Source: Tianweitania populi (lineage in GTDB: Bacteria; Pseudomonadota; Alphaproteobacteria; Rhizobiales; Rhizobiaceae). From it: a DNA stretch of 64,000 nucleotides. Below, piece by piece: positions 30,840 to 39,716 of the stretch. The DNA lies in contig NZ_BMZQ01000001.1 of NCBI RefSeq assembly GCF_014652875.1, positions 310,001-374,000 of the forward strand. Direction: 5' to 3'. The number at the start of each line of letters is the position of its first letter. Position 1 is the stretch's first letter. The translations under genes were made by a program, and so were the position numbers. Below the pieces are notes generated by a model. That model ran no database searches. It was given only the letters and a program-made list of their open reading frames with translations, and was not told where the DNA came from.

Positions 30840-32489
30840 TCAGCGATCGCTCACCTGCCAGCGCGGATTGATCCAGGGCTCCTGATTGGAGGGCGCTATC
30901 AGCGCGCGGCCCAGAATATGATCGGCCGCTTTCTCGCCAGTCATCATCGACGGGCCGTTCAGATTGCCGTTGGTGACACGCGGGAAGATCGAACTGTCGG
31001 CCACGCGCAGACCCTCGACGCCGATTACCCGCGTTTGCGGATCCACGACGGCCGTCGGATCGTCGGCGCGGCCCATGCGGCAGGAACCGCAGGGGTGGTA
31101 GGCGCTTTCGACATGTTCGCGGATGAAGGCGTCGAGCTGCTCGTCGCTCTGAACATGCGAGCCCGGCGAGATCTCGCGCCCGCGATAGTCACCGAACGCA
31201 TCCTGTCCGAAGATTTCGCGGGTGAGCCGAATGCAGTGGCGGAAGTCCGCCCAATCCTCGTCATGCGCCATGTAGTTGAACTGGATCTTCGGCTTGTCGG
31301 CCGGATCGCCCGAGCGCAGCGTCACCGCTCCGCGCGACTGGGACCGCATGGGGCCGACATGGGCCTGGAAACCATGCGCCTTTGCCGCCGACTTGCCGTC
31401 GTATCGCATCGCGGCGGGCAGGAAATGGTACTGGATATCGGGATAGTCCACGCCCGGCTTCGAGCGCAAAAAGGCGGCGGATTCGAAGTGGTTGGTGGTG
31501 CCGAGACCGGTGCGCAGGAACAGCCATTGCGCGCCGATCAGGCCCTTGGAGAACCAGTTCAGCTTGGAATGCAGCGTGATCGGCTTGAGCGACTCCTGCT
31601 GGATATAAAGCTCGAGATGATCCTGCAGGTTCTGGCCGACACCGGGGCGGTCCGCCACCACATCAATGCCATGCTCGCGCAGATGCGCGGCGGGACCGAT
31701 GCCGGACAGCATCAGCAGCTTCGGCGAGTTGATGGACGATGCCGCAAGCACCACCTCGCGCCGCGCTTGGACGACCTGCATCTGCCCCCGAGTCTCGATC
31801 TCCACACCCGTCGCGCGGCCGTTCTCAATCACCACGCGACGCGCAAAACCCTTGACGAGGCGGACGTTGGGCCGCTTCAGGGCAGGGCGCAGATAGGCAT
31901 TTGCGGCCGACCAGCGGCGGCCCTTGTAGATCGTCTGCTCCATCGGGCCGAAACCCTCCTGCTTGGAGCCGTTATAGTCCTGCGTGGTTTGAAAGCCCGC
32001 CTGCCTGCCGGCCTCGATGAAGGCCTTATAGAGCGGGTTGGCGCCCGTTCCGCGCTGGACATGCATTGGCCCATCGGTGCCGCGCCAGCCCTCTTCGCCG
32101 CCATGGCTTGTTTCCATGCGCTTGAAGTAAGGAAGCACGTCGGCATAGGCCCAGCCGTTCGCACCGCTTTCCGCCCAATGGTCGAAGTCGCGCGCATGGC
32201 CGCGCACATAAACCATGCCGTTGATGGAGGACGAGCCGCCGACCACCTTACCGCGCGGGGTCGCAAGAACACGGCCGCCGAGATGCGGTTCCGGCTCGGT
32301 TTTGAAGCCCCAGTCATAGCGCGCCATGTTCATGGGGATCGACAAGGCCGATGGCATCTGGATCAGCGGGCCCGCATCTGTTCCCCCGAACTCGATCACG
32401 ATCACGGAATGCTTGCCGTCTTCCGACAGGCGGTAGGCGAGGGCGGAGCCGGCGGAACCCGATCCGACGATGACGAAATCGGCTTCCAT
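30840..32489 (-). CDS. betA: Choline dehydrogenase BetA
   Basis: This GMC-family FAD enzyme oxidises choline to betaine aldehyde at the membrane. It is 549 residues. The N-terminal FAD-binding motif [16 protein letters not shown] starts at residue 7, the GMC signature [15 protein letters not shown] is present, and the C-terminal catalytic region has [12 protein letters not shown] and [20 protein letters not shown] precedes the ATG at 32489, two bases past the glutathione-transferase stop. It works with BetB to make glycine betaine from choline released by BetC. Confidence 0.94.
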   Translation of the reverse strand: MEADFVIVGSGSAGSALAYRLSEDGKHSVIVIEFGGTDAGPLIQMPSALSIPMNMARYDWGFKTEPEPHLGGRVLATPRGKVVGGSSSINGMVYVRGHARDFDHWAESGANGWAYADVLPYFKRMETSHGGEEGWRGTDGPMHVQRGTGANPLYKAFIEAGRQAGFQTTQDYNGSKQEGFGPMEQTIYKGRRWSAANAYLRPALKRPNVRLVKGFARRVVIENGRATGVEIETRGQMQVVQARREVVLAASSINSPKLLMLSGIGPAAHLREHGIDVVADRPGVGQNLQDHLELYIQQESLKPITLHSKLNWFSKGLIGAQWLFLRTGLGTTNHFESAAFLRSKPGVDYPDIQYHFLPAAMRYDGKSAAKAHGFQAHVGPMRSQSRGAVTLRSGDPADKPKIQFNYMAHDEDWADFRHCIRLTREIFGQDAFGDYRGREISPGSHVQSDEQLDAFIREHVESAYHPCGSCRMGRADDPTAVVDPQTRVIGVEGLRVADSSIFPRVTNGNLNGPSMMTGEKAADHILGRALIAPSNQEPWINPRWQVSDR

Positions 32490-32491
32490 CC

Positions 32492-33136
32492 TCACTTCGC
32501 CCGCAGAGTGTCGTAGCTGACCATGACGTGTTCGGCATAGGCCGGCCGCTTTGTCAGGCGCTCGTAATAAGCGCGCAGCTTTGGCGCCTCCGCGCGCTCG
32601 ATTGGGAGATCGAAATAGCGGAACAGGTAGGTGCCGATCACCATGTCGGCGAAGCACACATCAGCGCCGCCGAAATAGCCCTCGGCTGGCACGCCGGTTT
32701 CCAGGATCGCGGCCACGTCCTTCAGCTTAACAATGCCGTCATCCAAGCTGGCCGGCAGCGGCTCGCCCGGTTTTGTGCTGATGATCGGCCAGAACACGCC
32801 GGTCAGCAGCGCCGATACGAAGGTGGTCTTGATCCACTCCGCCCACTTGTCGACCGGCGCGCGTTTTGCGGGATCGCTTGGCCAAAAGGTCTCGTCGCCG
32901 TACTTCGCTGCGAGATAGCGGACGATCGCCGCACTTTCCCACAGGATCAATCCGTCGATCTCCAGCACAGGCACATAGCCGTTCGGGTTCATTGCCAAGA
33001 ATTCGGGCGTGTCGTTGCCGCCGAAAGCACCGCCGACATCGAGGCGTTCGAAGGACAGTCCAAGTTCGGTCAGGGTCCAGGCGACCATCTGGACGTTGGA
33101 CGAGGTGGCGCGGCCGTGCAGGGTGATCATGATCAT
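32492..33136 (-). CDS. Glutathione S-transferase-family protein within the bet operon
   Basis: This 214-residue protein has a thioredoxin-like N-terminal domain (about 1-80: [28 protein letters not shown] with the cis-Pro, and [14 protein letters not shown]) and an all-helical C-terminal domain. It is a cytosolic glutathione transferase by fold; the substrate is unknown. It overlaps betC by four bases (ATGA) and ends two bases before betA, so it is co-translated with the choline pathway. The inference is a role in detoxifying the reactive betaine aldehyde or in redox protection. A start at 33130 is an alternative. Confidence 0.88.
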   Translation of the reverse strand: MIMITLHGRATSSNVQMVAWTLTELGLSFERLDVGGAFGGNDTPEFLAMNPNGYVPVLEIDGLILWESAAIVRYLAAKYGDETFWPSDPAKRAPVDKWAEWIKTTFVSALLTGVFWPIISTKPGEPLPASLDDGIVKLKDVAAILETGVPAEGYFGGADVCFADMVIGTYLFRYFDLPIERAEAPKLRAYYERLTKRPAYAEHVMVSYDTLRAK

Positions 33137-34656
33137 TCGCCTCGCGGAAAGCGCTTGCTCTCTTCGAGCACGTTGAGATCCATGTGGTTGCGCATGTAGC
33201 GCTCCGACGCCTTCTGCAGCGGCTGGTATTCCCAGGGGTAGTAGGCGCCGTTGCGCAGCGCGGGATAGATCACCCAGCGCCGCGCCTGGCTGGCGCGCAC
33301 ATCGGCATCGAAGCGCGCCATGTCCCACCGGCTGCGCACGAAGGTCATAAAGCGCTCGACCTCGGTCGCATAAGCGGTATCGGCGGCGAGGTTGGTCAGT
33401 TCCTGCGGATCGGACTGGAGATCGAACAGCTGCGGCGGGTCGATCTGGCAATGCACGAACTTGAAGCGACCGTCGCGGATCGCCACCATCGGCGCATAGG
33501 AACCCTCGGCCGCATATTCCATCAGCACCGGCTCGGAACGGCTCTCACCTCGTGTCAGCGGCAGAACGGATTGCCCGTCGGTCCATTCGGCAATGCCGGA
33601 CAGGTCGAGGCCGGCGAGGTCGGCAAGCGTCGGCAGAATGTCGAGGTTGGATACCGGCGCTTCGATCAAACCCGGCGCGACACCCTTGCCGGCAATCATG
33701 AAGGGCACGCGCGCGGAGCCCTCGTAGAAGTTCATCTTGAACCACAGGCCGCGCTCGCCAAGCATGTCGCCATGGTCCGAGCAGAACAGGATCAGCGTGT
33801 TCTCGGCCATGCGGGTGCGCTCGAGCACGGAAATCAGCTCGCCCACCTTGTCGTCGATATAGGAGATGCTGGCAAAATAGCCGCGCCGCGAGCGGCGGAT
33901 GTCCTCGGCCGTCACATCGAAAGCGGGGTAGTCGCTGGCATGGTAGAGCCGCTGCGAATGCGGGTCCTGCTCATCGTAAGGAATGAAGCCGACCTCCGGC
34001 TCCAGATGCGCGCAGTCCTCGTAAAGGTCCCAATACTGTTTGCGTGCGACATAGGGGTCATGCGGATGGGTGAAGGAGACCGTCAGGCACCACGGCCGGG
34101 CGGAAGCATCGTCCGAGGTGCGGCTGAGATCATAAAGCTTCTGGACCGCGTGAAAGCAGACCTCGTCGTCATATTCCATCTGGTTGGTGATCTCGGCCAC
34201 GCCCGAACCGGTTACCGAACCGAGATTGTGATACCACCAGTCGATGCGCTCGCCGGGCTTGCGGTAGTCCGGCGTCCAGCCGAAATCTGCGGGATAGATG
34301 TCGGTGGTCAGCCGGTCCTCGAAGCCATGCATCTGGTCGGGTCCGACGAAGTGCATCTTGCCCGACAGCGCGGTGTAATAGCCGGAGGCGCGCAGGTGGT
34401 GCGCGTAAGTCGGGATCGAGGAGGGGAACTCGGCGGCGTTGTCGTAAACGCCGGTGCGCGATGGCAGCTGGCCGCTCATGAAGGCGGCGCGGCCGGGCGC
34501 GCAAAGGGGTGAGGCCGTATAGTTGTTGCGAAAGCGCGCGGAGCGGGCCGCCAGGCGTTTAAGGTTCGGCGCATGCAGGAAGTCGGCGGGACCATCGGGA
34601 AAGAAGGTCCCGTTCAACTGGTCGACCATGATGATGAGGATGTTCGGCCGGCTCAT
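33133..34656 (-). CDS. betC: Choline-sulfatase BetC
   Basis: This type-I sulfatase hydrolyses choline-O-sulfate to choline and sulfate, feeding BetA and giving sulfur. It is 507 residues. The N-terminal NILIIMVDQL holds metal ligands. The sulfatase signature CAPGR carries the Cys at residue 52 that is converted to formylglycine. SDHGDMLGERG and the C-terminal choline-sulfatase domain follow. It lies 14 bases after betI and overlaps the GST gene by four bases. The modifying formylglycine-generating enzyme is not in this window. Confidence 0.94.
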   Translation of the reverse strand: MSRPNILIIMVDQLNGTFFPDGPADFLHAPNLKRLAARSARFRNNYTASPLCAPGRAAFMSGQLPSRTGVYDNAAEFPSSIPTYAHHLRASGYYTALSGKMHFVGPDQMHGFEDRLTTDIYPADFGWTPDYRKPGERIDWWYHNLGSVTGSGVAEITNQMEYDDEVCFHAVQKLYDLSRTSDDASARPWCLTVSFTHPHDPYVARKQYWDLYEDCAHLEPEVGFIPYDEQDPHSQRLYHASDYPAFDVTAEDIRRSRRGYFASISYIDDKVGELISVLERTRMAENTLILFCSDHGDMLGERGLWFKMNFYEGSARVPFMIAGKGVAPGLIEAPVSNLDILPTLADLAGLDLSGIAEWTDGQSVLPLTRGESRSEPVLMEYAAEGSYAPMVAIRDGRFKFVHCQIDPPQLFDLQSDPQELTNLAADTAYATEVERFMTFVRSRWDMARFDADVRASQARRWVIYPALRNGAYYPWEYQPLQKASERYMRNHMDLNVLEESKRFPRGE

Positions 34657-34670
34657 GCTGTGCGGGACCC

Positions 34671-35246
34671 TTATGGGAGTTTGGCGGAAAGGTAGTCTTC
34701 GACGAGCGCGATCGCGGATGCCGCATCAGGCGTGCCCTGTTTCAGCGCGCGGCGGATATAAAGCCCATCGATCAGCGCAGCTATGCCTTCGGCAGCCGTC
34801 AGCGCCTGCTCGCGCGGAAGCAGTGCTGAGAGCCCGCTCATCAGGTTGGAATGAAGCCGGCCGGCATAGATGCGCAGCAGGCGGCGCAGTGGCTCGGAAC
34901 GCTGCGCTTCCACATAAAAGGCCAGCCATGCCGCGATGATCTCAGGCCGGAACTGCTTGGCCGAGAAGTTGACGTCGAGAATGGCGGACAACCGCGCTCG
35001 CGGCGTCTCTGCGCTCTTCAGGGCCATGCGAGCATCGGCGGCAAGTTCCGCCAGAATATGCCGCATCGTGGCAAGCAGCAGGTCGTCCTTGCCGCCGAAA
35101 TAGTGGAAGGCCAGCGCCGACGACACACCCGCGCGGCCGGCGATATCGGACATGGTGACATCAAGCGTACCAGCATCGCCAATCGCCGCGATGGTCGCGT
35201 CGATCAGGGCACGGCGCCGCACAGGTTCCATTCCGAGCTTTGGCAT
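34671..35246 (-). CDS. betI: TetR-family repressor BetI
   Basis: This 191-residue choline-responsive repressor has an N-terminal helix-turn-helix (about residues 25-50: [26 protein letters not shown]) and a ligand-binding C-terminal domain. It is the first gene of the bet run and is expected to repress it in the absence of choline. A palindrome matching BetI-type half-sites sits 18 bases upstream of the start. The DUF3750 gene immediately upstream ends within this palindrome. Confidence 0.93.
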   Translation of the reverse strand: MPKLGMEPVRRRALIDATIAAIGDAGTLDVTMSDIAGRAGVSSALAFHYFGGKDDLLLATMRHILAELAADARMALKSAETPRARLSAILDVNFSAKQFRPEIIAAWLAFYVEAQRSEPLRRLLRIYAGRLHSNLMSGLSALLPREQALTAAEGIAALIDGLYIRRALKQGTPDAASAIALVEDYLSAKLP

Positions 35247-35264
35247 CGCTCGGATTTATCTTTT

Positions 35265-35278
35265 ATTGACTGGTCAAT
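35265..35278 (-). promoter_or_regulatory. BetI-like operator (ATTGAC-N2-GTCAAT)
   Basis: Two perfect half-sites ATTGAC and GTCAAT flank a 2-base centre, 18 bases before betI. ATTGA/TCAAT-type inverted repeats are known BetI targets in enterobacteria and vibrios. The operator is partly inside the stop codon of the upstream DUF3750 gene, so the bet promoter must lie in or against that gene's 3' end. Confidence 0.65.
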
Positions 35279-36072
35279 CAAGCAGGCTCGGAGTCGAAGT
35301 ATTCCGCTGCGTCTTCGCGTCGCGCGAGCAACTGTGGCGCGCTCACCCGAGGCAAGGCTATGGGGATCGCGCCCACGGCAGGAACGAGGATTGAGCGGCG
35401 GTCAAGGTCGATCCCGCCCACCAAGCCGAGTAGCCGGATTTCGAGAAAGCGCAATCCGATCGCAAAGCCTAGAAGCCCGCGCAGGTTTATCTCGAAACAG
35501 CGGTGCGCCGGGTGCCAGCCGGCTATGCTGCGTGGATGGAAGTCGCGGCCGATCGCTGTGATCGGCAGGCGGCCGAGTTCGGGTGCGGCACGCAGGATAT
35601 GGGCGATGAAAGAGTTCGAGTTGGGGCCGGGCCAGGCACAGTAATTGCCCTGCTCGGCGTAAGGGTAAGAGGCGATGGCGGCTTCCACGGCTGGGATCAG
35701 CCGAGCTGCAACCGAACCTTCCACGGCACGTTCGACCACCGGCGGGTTGGAGAACCAGAGGCCATCGGCCGGGAAGCCGTTCTTCCAGATGACCTCACCC
35801 CAGCCCATCTTGTCGTAGCGATCATAGGAGCGTTCCCCGGGCTTGCGGATCACGATCCAGGAATGGCGGGCCAGCGCGCCCTTGAGGCCGGATGTACGGG
35901 CGCTCAAGATGTAGATGGCGGCGTTCGAGCTGCTTTCGGCGTCAGGCAGGAGGCCGGTCGCGCTGCAATCCTGCCCGTCCCAGAACGCCCATTGGCTTCG
36001 CCGGCACCACCACATCAGCCGTATAAGAACCGGCAGGGCGAAGAAGAGAAAAAGAGCGGCGGCAACGAGCAT
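35278..36072 (-). CDS. DUF3750 family protein, copy 1
   Basis: This 264-residue protein has an N-terminal membrane helix (MLVAAALFLFFALPVLIRLMWW) and a DUF3750 domain: RHSWIVIRKPGERSYDRYD, GWGEVIWKNGFPADGLW, and WPGPNSNSF near the middle, ending in a hydrophobic LLGFAIGLRFLEIRLLGLVGG. The role is unknown; the conserved His and Asn/Ser segments could be an enzyme site, but this is only inference. It is homologous to the next gene upstream. Its stop overlaps the betI operator by one base. Confidence 0.8.
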   Translation of the reverse strand: MLVAAALFLFFALPVLIRLMWWCRRSQWAFWDGQDCSATGLLPDAESSSNAAIYILSARTSGLKGALARHSWIVIRKPGERSYDRYDKMGWGEVIWKNGFPADGLWFSNPPVVERAVEGSVAARLIPAVEAAIASYPYAEQGNYCAWPGPNSNSFIAHILRAAPELGRLPITAIGRDFHPRSIAGWHPAHRCFEINLRGLLGFAIGLRFLEIRLLGLVGGIDLDRRSILVPAVGAIPIALPRVSAPQLLARREDAAEYFDSEPA

Positions 36073-36160
36073 CAGGTGGCTCTCTCGATCAGCGAATCGA
36101 CAAAGGCTTTCGCTGAAACCTGTTTCTCACTCCTCCTTGATGGCGTGATGAAGGATCCAT

Positions 36161-36178
36161 GATGGTCTTGTGACCATC
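36161..36178. repeat. Inverted repeat between the two DUF3750 genes
   Basis: GATGGTC and GACCATC form a 7-base-pair stem with a TTGT loop in the 113-base spacer. No T-run follows on the minus strand. It may be a transcript hairpin or a regulator site. Confidence 0.35.
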
Positions 36179-36185
36179 GTTTGGT

Positions 36186-36935
36186 TCAACCGAGGATCGA
36201 TGCGTCCACGCGGCCGAAGGCCGGGATCTTGATGGCCGGCTCGGTGACATCGATGCCCGCAACCACGCCGAGGAAGTGCAGTTCAAATCCGGACGTCGCG
36301 CCGACCGCTAACCCAACGAAGCCGCCAAGCGTGACATGTAAGTCCCGGGTCTTCGGCGACCAGGCAATGTCGAAGAAGCCCGGCGCGTAATCGCGGCCCG
36401 TTGCATTCGGCGGCATGCGCGCGCCGATCTCCGGCACTTGGCGGAGTACCCAGGCCACGAAGGAGTTGGAGTTCGGGCCGGGCCACACCACGTAATCGCC
36501 CGCGCGCGAATAAGGATAGGCATTCACCGCCGCTTCCACCCGCGGGATCAGCGCCTCGGCTTGCCGGCCCGTCACGGCATGCATGATCACCGGCTCGTTG
36601 GAATACCAGCGGCCATCGGCGGGGTAGCCGTTGCGGCGTACAGGATTGCCCCAGCCCACCACGTCATAGCGGTTGTAGCGCGGCGCACCCTTTTCCTTGG
36701 TGACGATCCAGCTGTGAACGGAGATCGCGCCCTTCAAGCCGCCGAGGCGTGCGGCCATGACATAAACGGCTGCGTCGTCAGCATCCTTGACCACAGGCAG
36801 CACGCCGCTCGCCGACCAATCGGCCGAGCGCCAGGAATTCGGACGCTCCTGCAGCATCCACCAAACCGTGGTTGCGGCCGTGGGCAGGATGAAGACGAGC
36901 AGGATGAAGAGAACAACGGCTTTCAGAACAGCCAT
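36186..36935 (-). CDS. DUF3750 family protein, copy 2
   Basis: This protein of about 249 residues is clearly paralogous to the gene at 35278-36072: an N-terminal membrane helix (MAVLKAVVLFILLVFILP), VHSWIVTKEKG, GYPADGRWYSN, VWPGPNSNSFVAW and the C-terminal hydrophobic GGFVGLAVGATSGFELHFLGVVAG. I took ATG 36935, though a GTG at 36965 is possible. The pair was probably produced by tandem duplication and then diverged. The function is unknown. It is divergent from the L-asparaginase gene. Confidence 0.8.
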   Translation of the reverse strand: MAVLKAVVLFILLVFILPTAATTVWWMLQERPNSWRSADWSASGVLPVVKDADDAAVYVMAARLGGLKGAISVHSWIVTKEKGAPRYNRYDVVGWGNPVRRNGYPADGRWYSNEPVIMHAVTGRQAEALIPRVEAAVNAYPYSRAGDYVVWPGPNSNSFVAWVLRQVPEIGARMPPNATGRDYAPGFFDIAWSPKTRDLHVTLGGFVGLAVGATSGFELHFLGVVAGIDVTEPAIKIPAFGRVDASILG

Positions 36936-37014
36936 GCAGCGGGTAAGCCTCGGAACGGGGAACACCCTCTATGTAGGAAGCCTGCGAGGCTTTCGCGATC
37001 ACATTGGTGAGATA

Positions 37015-38019
37015 ATGACAAATCCGGTTCTGGCGGAAGTGCTGCGCGGTGATCAGGTGGAAAGCCGCCATCGTGGCTCGGTGGTGGTATGCGACGCATC
37101 GGGCGGGAAGATCATGGCGCTCGGCGACGTCGAAACCCCCATCTTCCCACGCTCGGCCGTCAAGTCGATCCAGGCGCTGCCCTTCGTGGAATCGGGTGCG
37201 GCTGACGCTTACGGCTTTGGCAATCGCGAATTGGCGCTTGCCTGCGCGTCCCACAACGGCGAACCGGAACATGCGGCCCTCGCGCAAAGCATGCTGGAGC
37301 GCGCGGGCTTGAGCGAAGCCAACATGGAATGCGGCACGCATTGGCCGAGCCGGCAGCAGGCCTCCCTCGACCTCGCCGCCAGCGGCAAGAAACCCAACCA
37401 GCTGCACAACAACTGCTCCGGCAAACATTCCGGCTTCCTGTGCACCTGTGTCCATGAAGGCATCGACCCCACCGGCTATGTGACGGCCGAACACCGGCTG
37501 CAGGAGATGGTGCGCGACGCGATGGAAAGCGTCACCGGCGCCAAACATGATCCCGCCCATCGCGGCACTGACGGCTGCTCCATCCCGACCTATGCCGTGC
37601 CGCTCGAAAGCCTTGCTCTCGGCTTCGCCAGCATGGCTACCGGCGAGGGCTTAGGTCCCCAGCGTGCCTCCGCCGCCAAACGACTGTTCACAGCCTGCAT
37701 GGCCGAGCCGTTTCTGGTTGCCGGAACAGACCGGGCAGACACGGCGCTGATGCAGGCCGGAACCGGCAGGATCATGGTAAAAATCGGTGCGGAAGGGGTG
37801 TTTTGCGGCGCAATTCCGGAACTTGGGATCGGATTTGCCCTGAAATGCGACGACGGCGCCGCCCGTGCCGCCGAAGCGATCGTGGCGCGGCTGCTCGAAA
37901 TGCTGCTGCGCGGCGACGAAGATCTTGCGCCTAAGCTGAAGGCAATGGCCAATCCCGTGTTCAAGAACTGGAACGGCATCACCGTCGGCGGCATCCGCAC
38001 TCCGGAGGCGTTCCAATGA
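37015..38019 (+). CDS. L-asparaginase, rhizobial ReAV-like type
   Basis: This enzyme hydrolyses asparagine to aspartate and ammonia. It belongs to the Asparaginase_II (PF06089-type) group, unrelated in fold to the E. coli enzymes and resembling penicillin-binding-protein or glutaminase folds. It is 334 residues. The residues that in Rhizobium etli ReAV form the active site and zinc site are present: Ser47 and Lys50 in FPRSAVKSIQ, Ser79 in ASHNGE, and Cys134 and Lys137 in NNCSGKHSG. GGTGAG precedes ATG 37015. It overlaps the next gene by four bases. The ReAV comparison is from knowledge of the family. Confidence 0.9.
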   Translation: MTNPVLAEVLRGDQVESRHRGSVVVCDASGGKIMALGDVETPIFPRSAVKSIQALPFVESGAADAYGFGNRELALACASHNGEPEHAALAQSMLERAGLSEANMECGTHWPSRQQASLDLAASGKKPNQLHNNCSGKHSGFLCTCVHEGIDPTGYVTAEHRLQEMVRDAMESVTGAKHDPAHRGTDGCSIPTYAVPLESLALGFASMATGEGLGPQRASAAKRLFTACMAEPFLVAGTDRADTALMQAGTGRIMVKIGAEGVFCGAIPELGIGFALKCDDGAARAAEAIVARLLEMLLRGDEDLAPKLKAMANPVFKNWNGITVGGIRTPEAFQ

Positions 38020-38303
38020 CGGGTTGGACGTTCGATCAGCCCCGCAACGTTGCCTGCATAACCTGTCGGTCTGTGGTTGACGGACAGCCTGTTCTGGTCG
38101 TCACGCATTACGAAGACGACCATTCCTGGGCCTTTCTGGACGGGTCAGAACCGGATGATGCGACGGCACTTCTGGTGGCGATGTCGACTGTTGTGGATCG
38201 CCACCCCGACCTCCACGACATATCCGACCTTCCTCCCGGCTGGTCGGCCAAGCGCGATGCGGCTGGACAACCCTGGTCGATGCGCCAGTTGAGCGAAGGT
38301 TGA
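38016..38303 (+). CDS. Hypothetical protein coupled to the asparaginase gene (95 aa)
   Basis: This 95-residue soluble protein overlaps the asparaginase stop by four bases (ATGA). It has ACITCRSVVDGQPVLVV with a C-x-x-C pair, then HYEDDHSWAFLDGSEP and a helical tail ending PGWSAKRDAAGQPWSMRQL. It weakly resembles DUF2185/immunity-like proteins, but I cannot place it. The tight coupling suggests that it is made at similar levels to the asparaginase. Confidence 0.75.
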   Translation: MTGWTFDQPRNVACITCRSVVDGQPVLVVTHYEDDHSWAFLDGSEPDDATALLVAMSTVVDRHPDLHDISDLPPGWSAKRDAAGQPWSMRQLSEG

Positions 38304-38320
38304 CTCCGGTTCGGTCTGCT

Positions 38321-39661
38321 TCAATTCACCTGGTTGTTCGCGATCGTCAGATTGGCGAAGGGCTGATCCGACGCGGTAGCAAGATCATCCGTTGCCCGCT
38401 CCGTCCAGCGATGGCCGACGATCGCACCATTGCGCACCTGTGACAGCACATTATTGCTGATCACGGCGCTTCCTGTTCCATCCACTACCGAGACTGAGAT
38501 GCCGATGCCGGCATCCTGGATCGTGTTGCCCGTGGCAGTCACGTTCCGCATGAACTCGCCCCAGCCAATGTTGATGCCAAAAAGCGGAGCGTTCTCAACG
38601 ACATTGCCGGTCACCGCCGTGTCGGCTTCCACCGCGATCCCGATGCCGAAGCCGGGTGGATCGCCGGGGTAGGGGCCGGTCGTCGACAGATTACGCACGA
38701 TGTTGCCGGTGACGGTCGCCATGCGGCCGCCGAGATTGAAGTTGACGACCGAAATGCCGTTGGCCGCGCCGTCCACGATGTTGTTGCCGATCACCGCGCC
38801 TTCGAACTCGAACTCGACATAAAGCGCCGTTTCGCCCGAACGCAGGCAACTGTTGCTGGTGATAATTGCGTTGCTCGCAGCATTGGCGCGGATTGCGGAA
38901 AAGGCGCAGTCTGCAACCTTGTTGTCCGTGACGGTGACCGTATGCGCGCGATAAAGATTGATGCCGTTGCCGAACTGCCCGGTACCGCCGCTCTTTGCCC
39001 CGATGCGGTTGACCTGATTGTCGAAAACAATTGTACCGTCCTCGCCCGGCTCCCAGCGATGCACGAGGATGCCGCCGTCGCTGCAGTCGGAAATCGTGTT
39101 GCCGTTGATCGTCAGCCCGCGCGCCTGGACCGAGTAAAGCGCGTATTCGGTGGCGTTGCTGATCGTGCTGCGCTCGACGCGGCCGGCAGCCCCTTCCAGC
39201 GCGAGACCGGTCTTGGCGCTGTTCAGGATCTCGCATCGGTCGATCAGCAGCGCGCCCGGCCGGCGGAAATCCAGCAGCGCCTTGATCTCATCACCGAGCC
39301 ATAAGCCCGCGCCATCGAAGGCGACGCCGGTCAGCTCGACATGCTCGAGATCCGACCCGTACAACAGATGGCCGCCGCCGCCATAGATGATGCGCGTCGC
39401 ACCCGGAACGCCGATCAGGCGCAGGCGGCGCGGTAGGGTGAGGTTGGCTGCGATATAGCTGCCGGGCGACAGGACAACGGGTTCGTTGCGCTCGGACGCT
39501 TGATCGATCAACCCCTGCAAAGCTGCGCTCTGGTCGGCGGACACGCCGGGCCGCAGTCCCTTTGATGCGCTAGCTTGGGTTTTCGCCGCAGCTGTCTGCA
39601 TCCCGGCAAACACTGGCAGGCCGGCCAGTCCACTGGCGAGAAGATGGCGTCGGTTCAGCAT
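38321..39661 (-). CDS. Tat-exported right-handed beta-helix protein (TIGR03808-like)
   Basis: This 446-residue protein has a twin-arginine signal (MLNRRHLLASGLAG, cleaved near TAAA) and a mature part built of about 12 short repeats of the N-N-x-hydrophobic type (GNTISDCS, DNQVNRIG, SNSCLRSG, GNNIVDGA, GNIVRN, GNVVENA, GNTIQDAG, SNNVLSQV). This is the parallel beta-helix pattern of pectate-lyase-like folds. It matches the TIGR03808 family of unknown function found in rhizobia. It is likely folded with any cofactor in the cytoplasm, then secreted to the periplasm. It is divergent from the greA-like gene. Confidence 0.85.
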   Translation of the reverse strand: MLNRRHLLASGLAGLPVFAGMQTAAAKTQASASKGLRPGVSADQSAALQGLIDQASERNEPVVLSPGSYIAANLTLPRRLRLIGVPGATRIIYGGGGHLLYGSDLEHVELTGVAFDGAGLWLGDEIKALLDFRRPGALLIDRCEILNSAKTGLALEGAAGRVERSTISNATEYALYSVQARGLTINGNTISDCSDGGILVHRWEPGEDGTIVFDNQVNRIGAKSGGTGQFGNGINLYRAHTVTVTDNKVADCAFSAIRANAASNAIITSNSCLRSGETALYVEFEFEGAVIGNNIVDGAANGISVVNFNLGGRMATVTGNIVRNLSTTGPYPGDPPGFGIGIAVEADTAVTGNVVENAPLFGINIGWGEFMRNVTATGNTIQDAGIGISVSVVDGTGSAVISNNVLSQVRNGAIVGHRWTERATDDLATASDQPFANLTIANNQVN

Positions 39662-39716
39662 CGGCGGCGATCCCGCGGCAGTTGCATGGGCGTCGGGACG
39701 AGCCTAGCTTGCAATC

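Noticed and set aside
30918-32516. 532-codon frame opposite betA
   Set aside because: betA has all GMC motifs. The opposite frame is a long antisense shadow common at this base composition.
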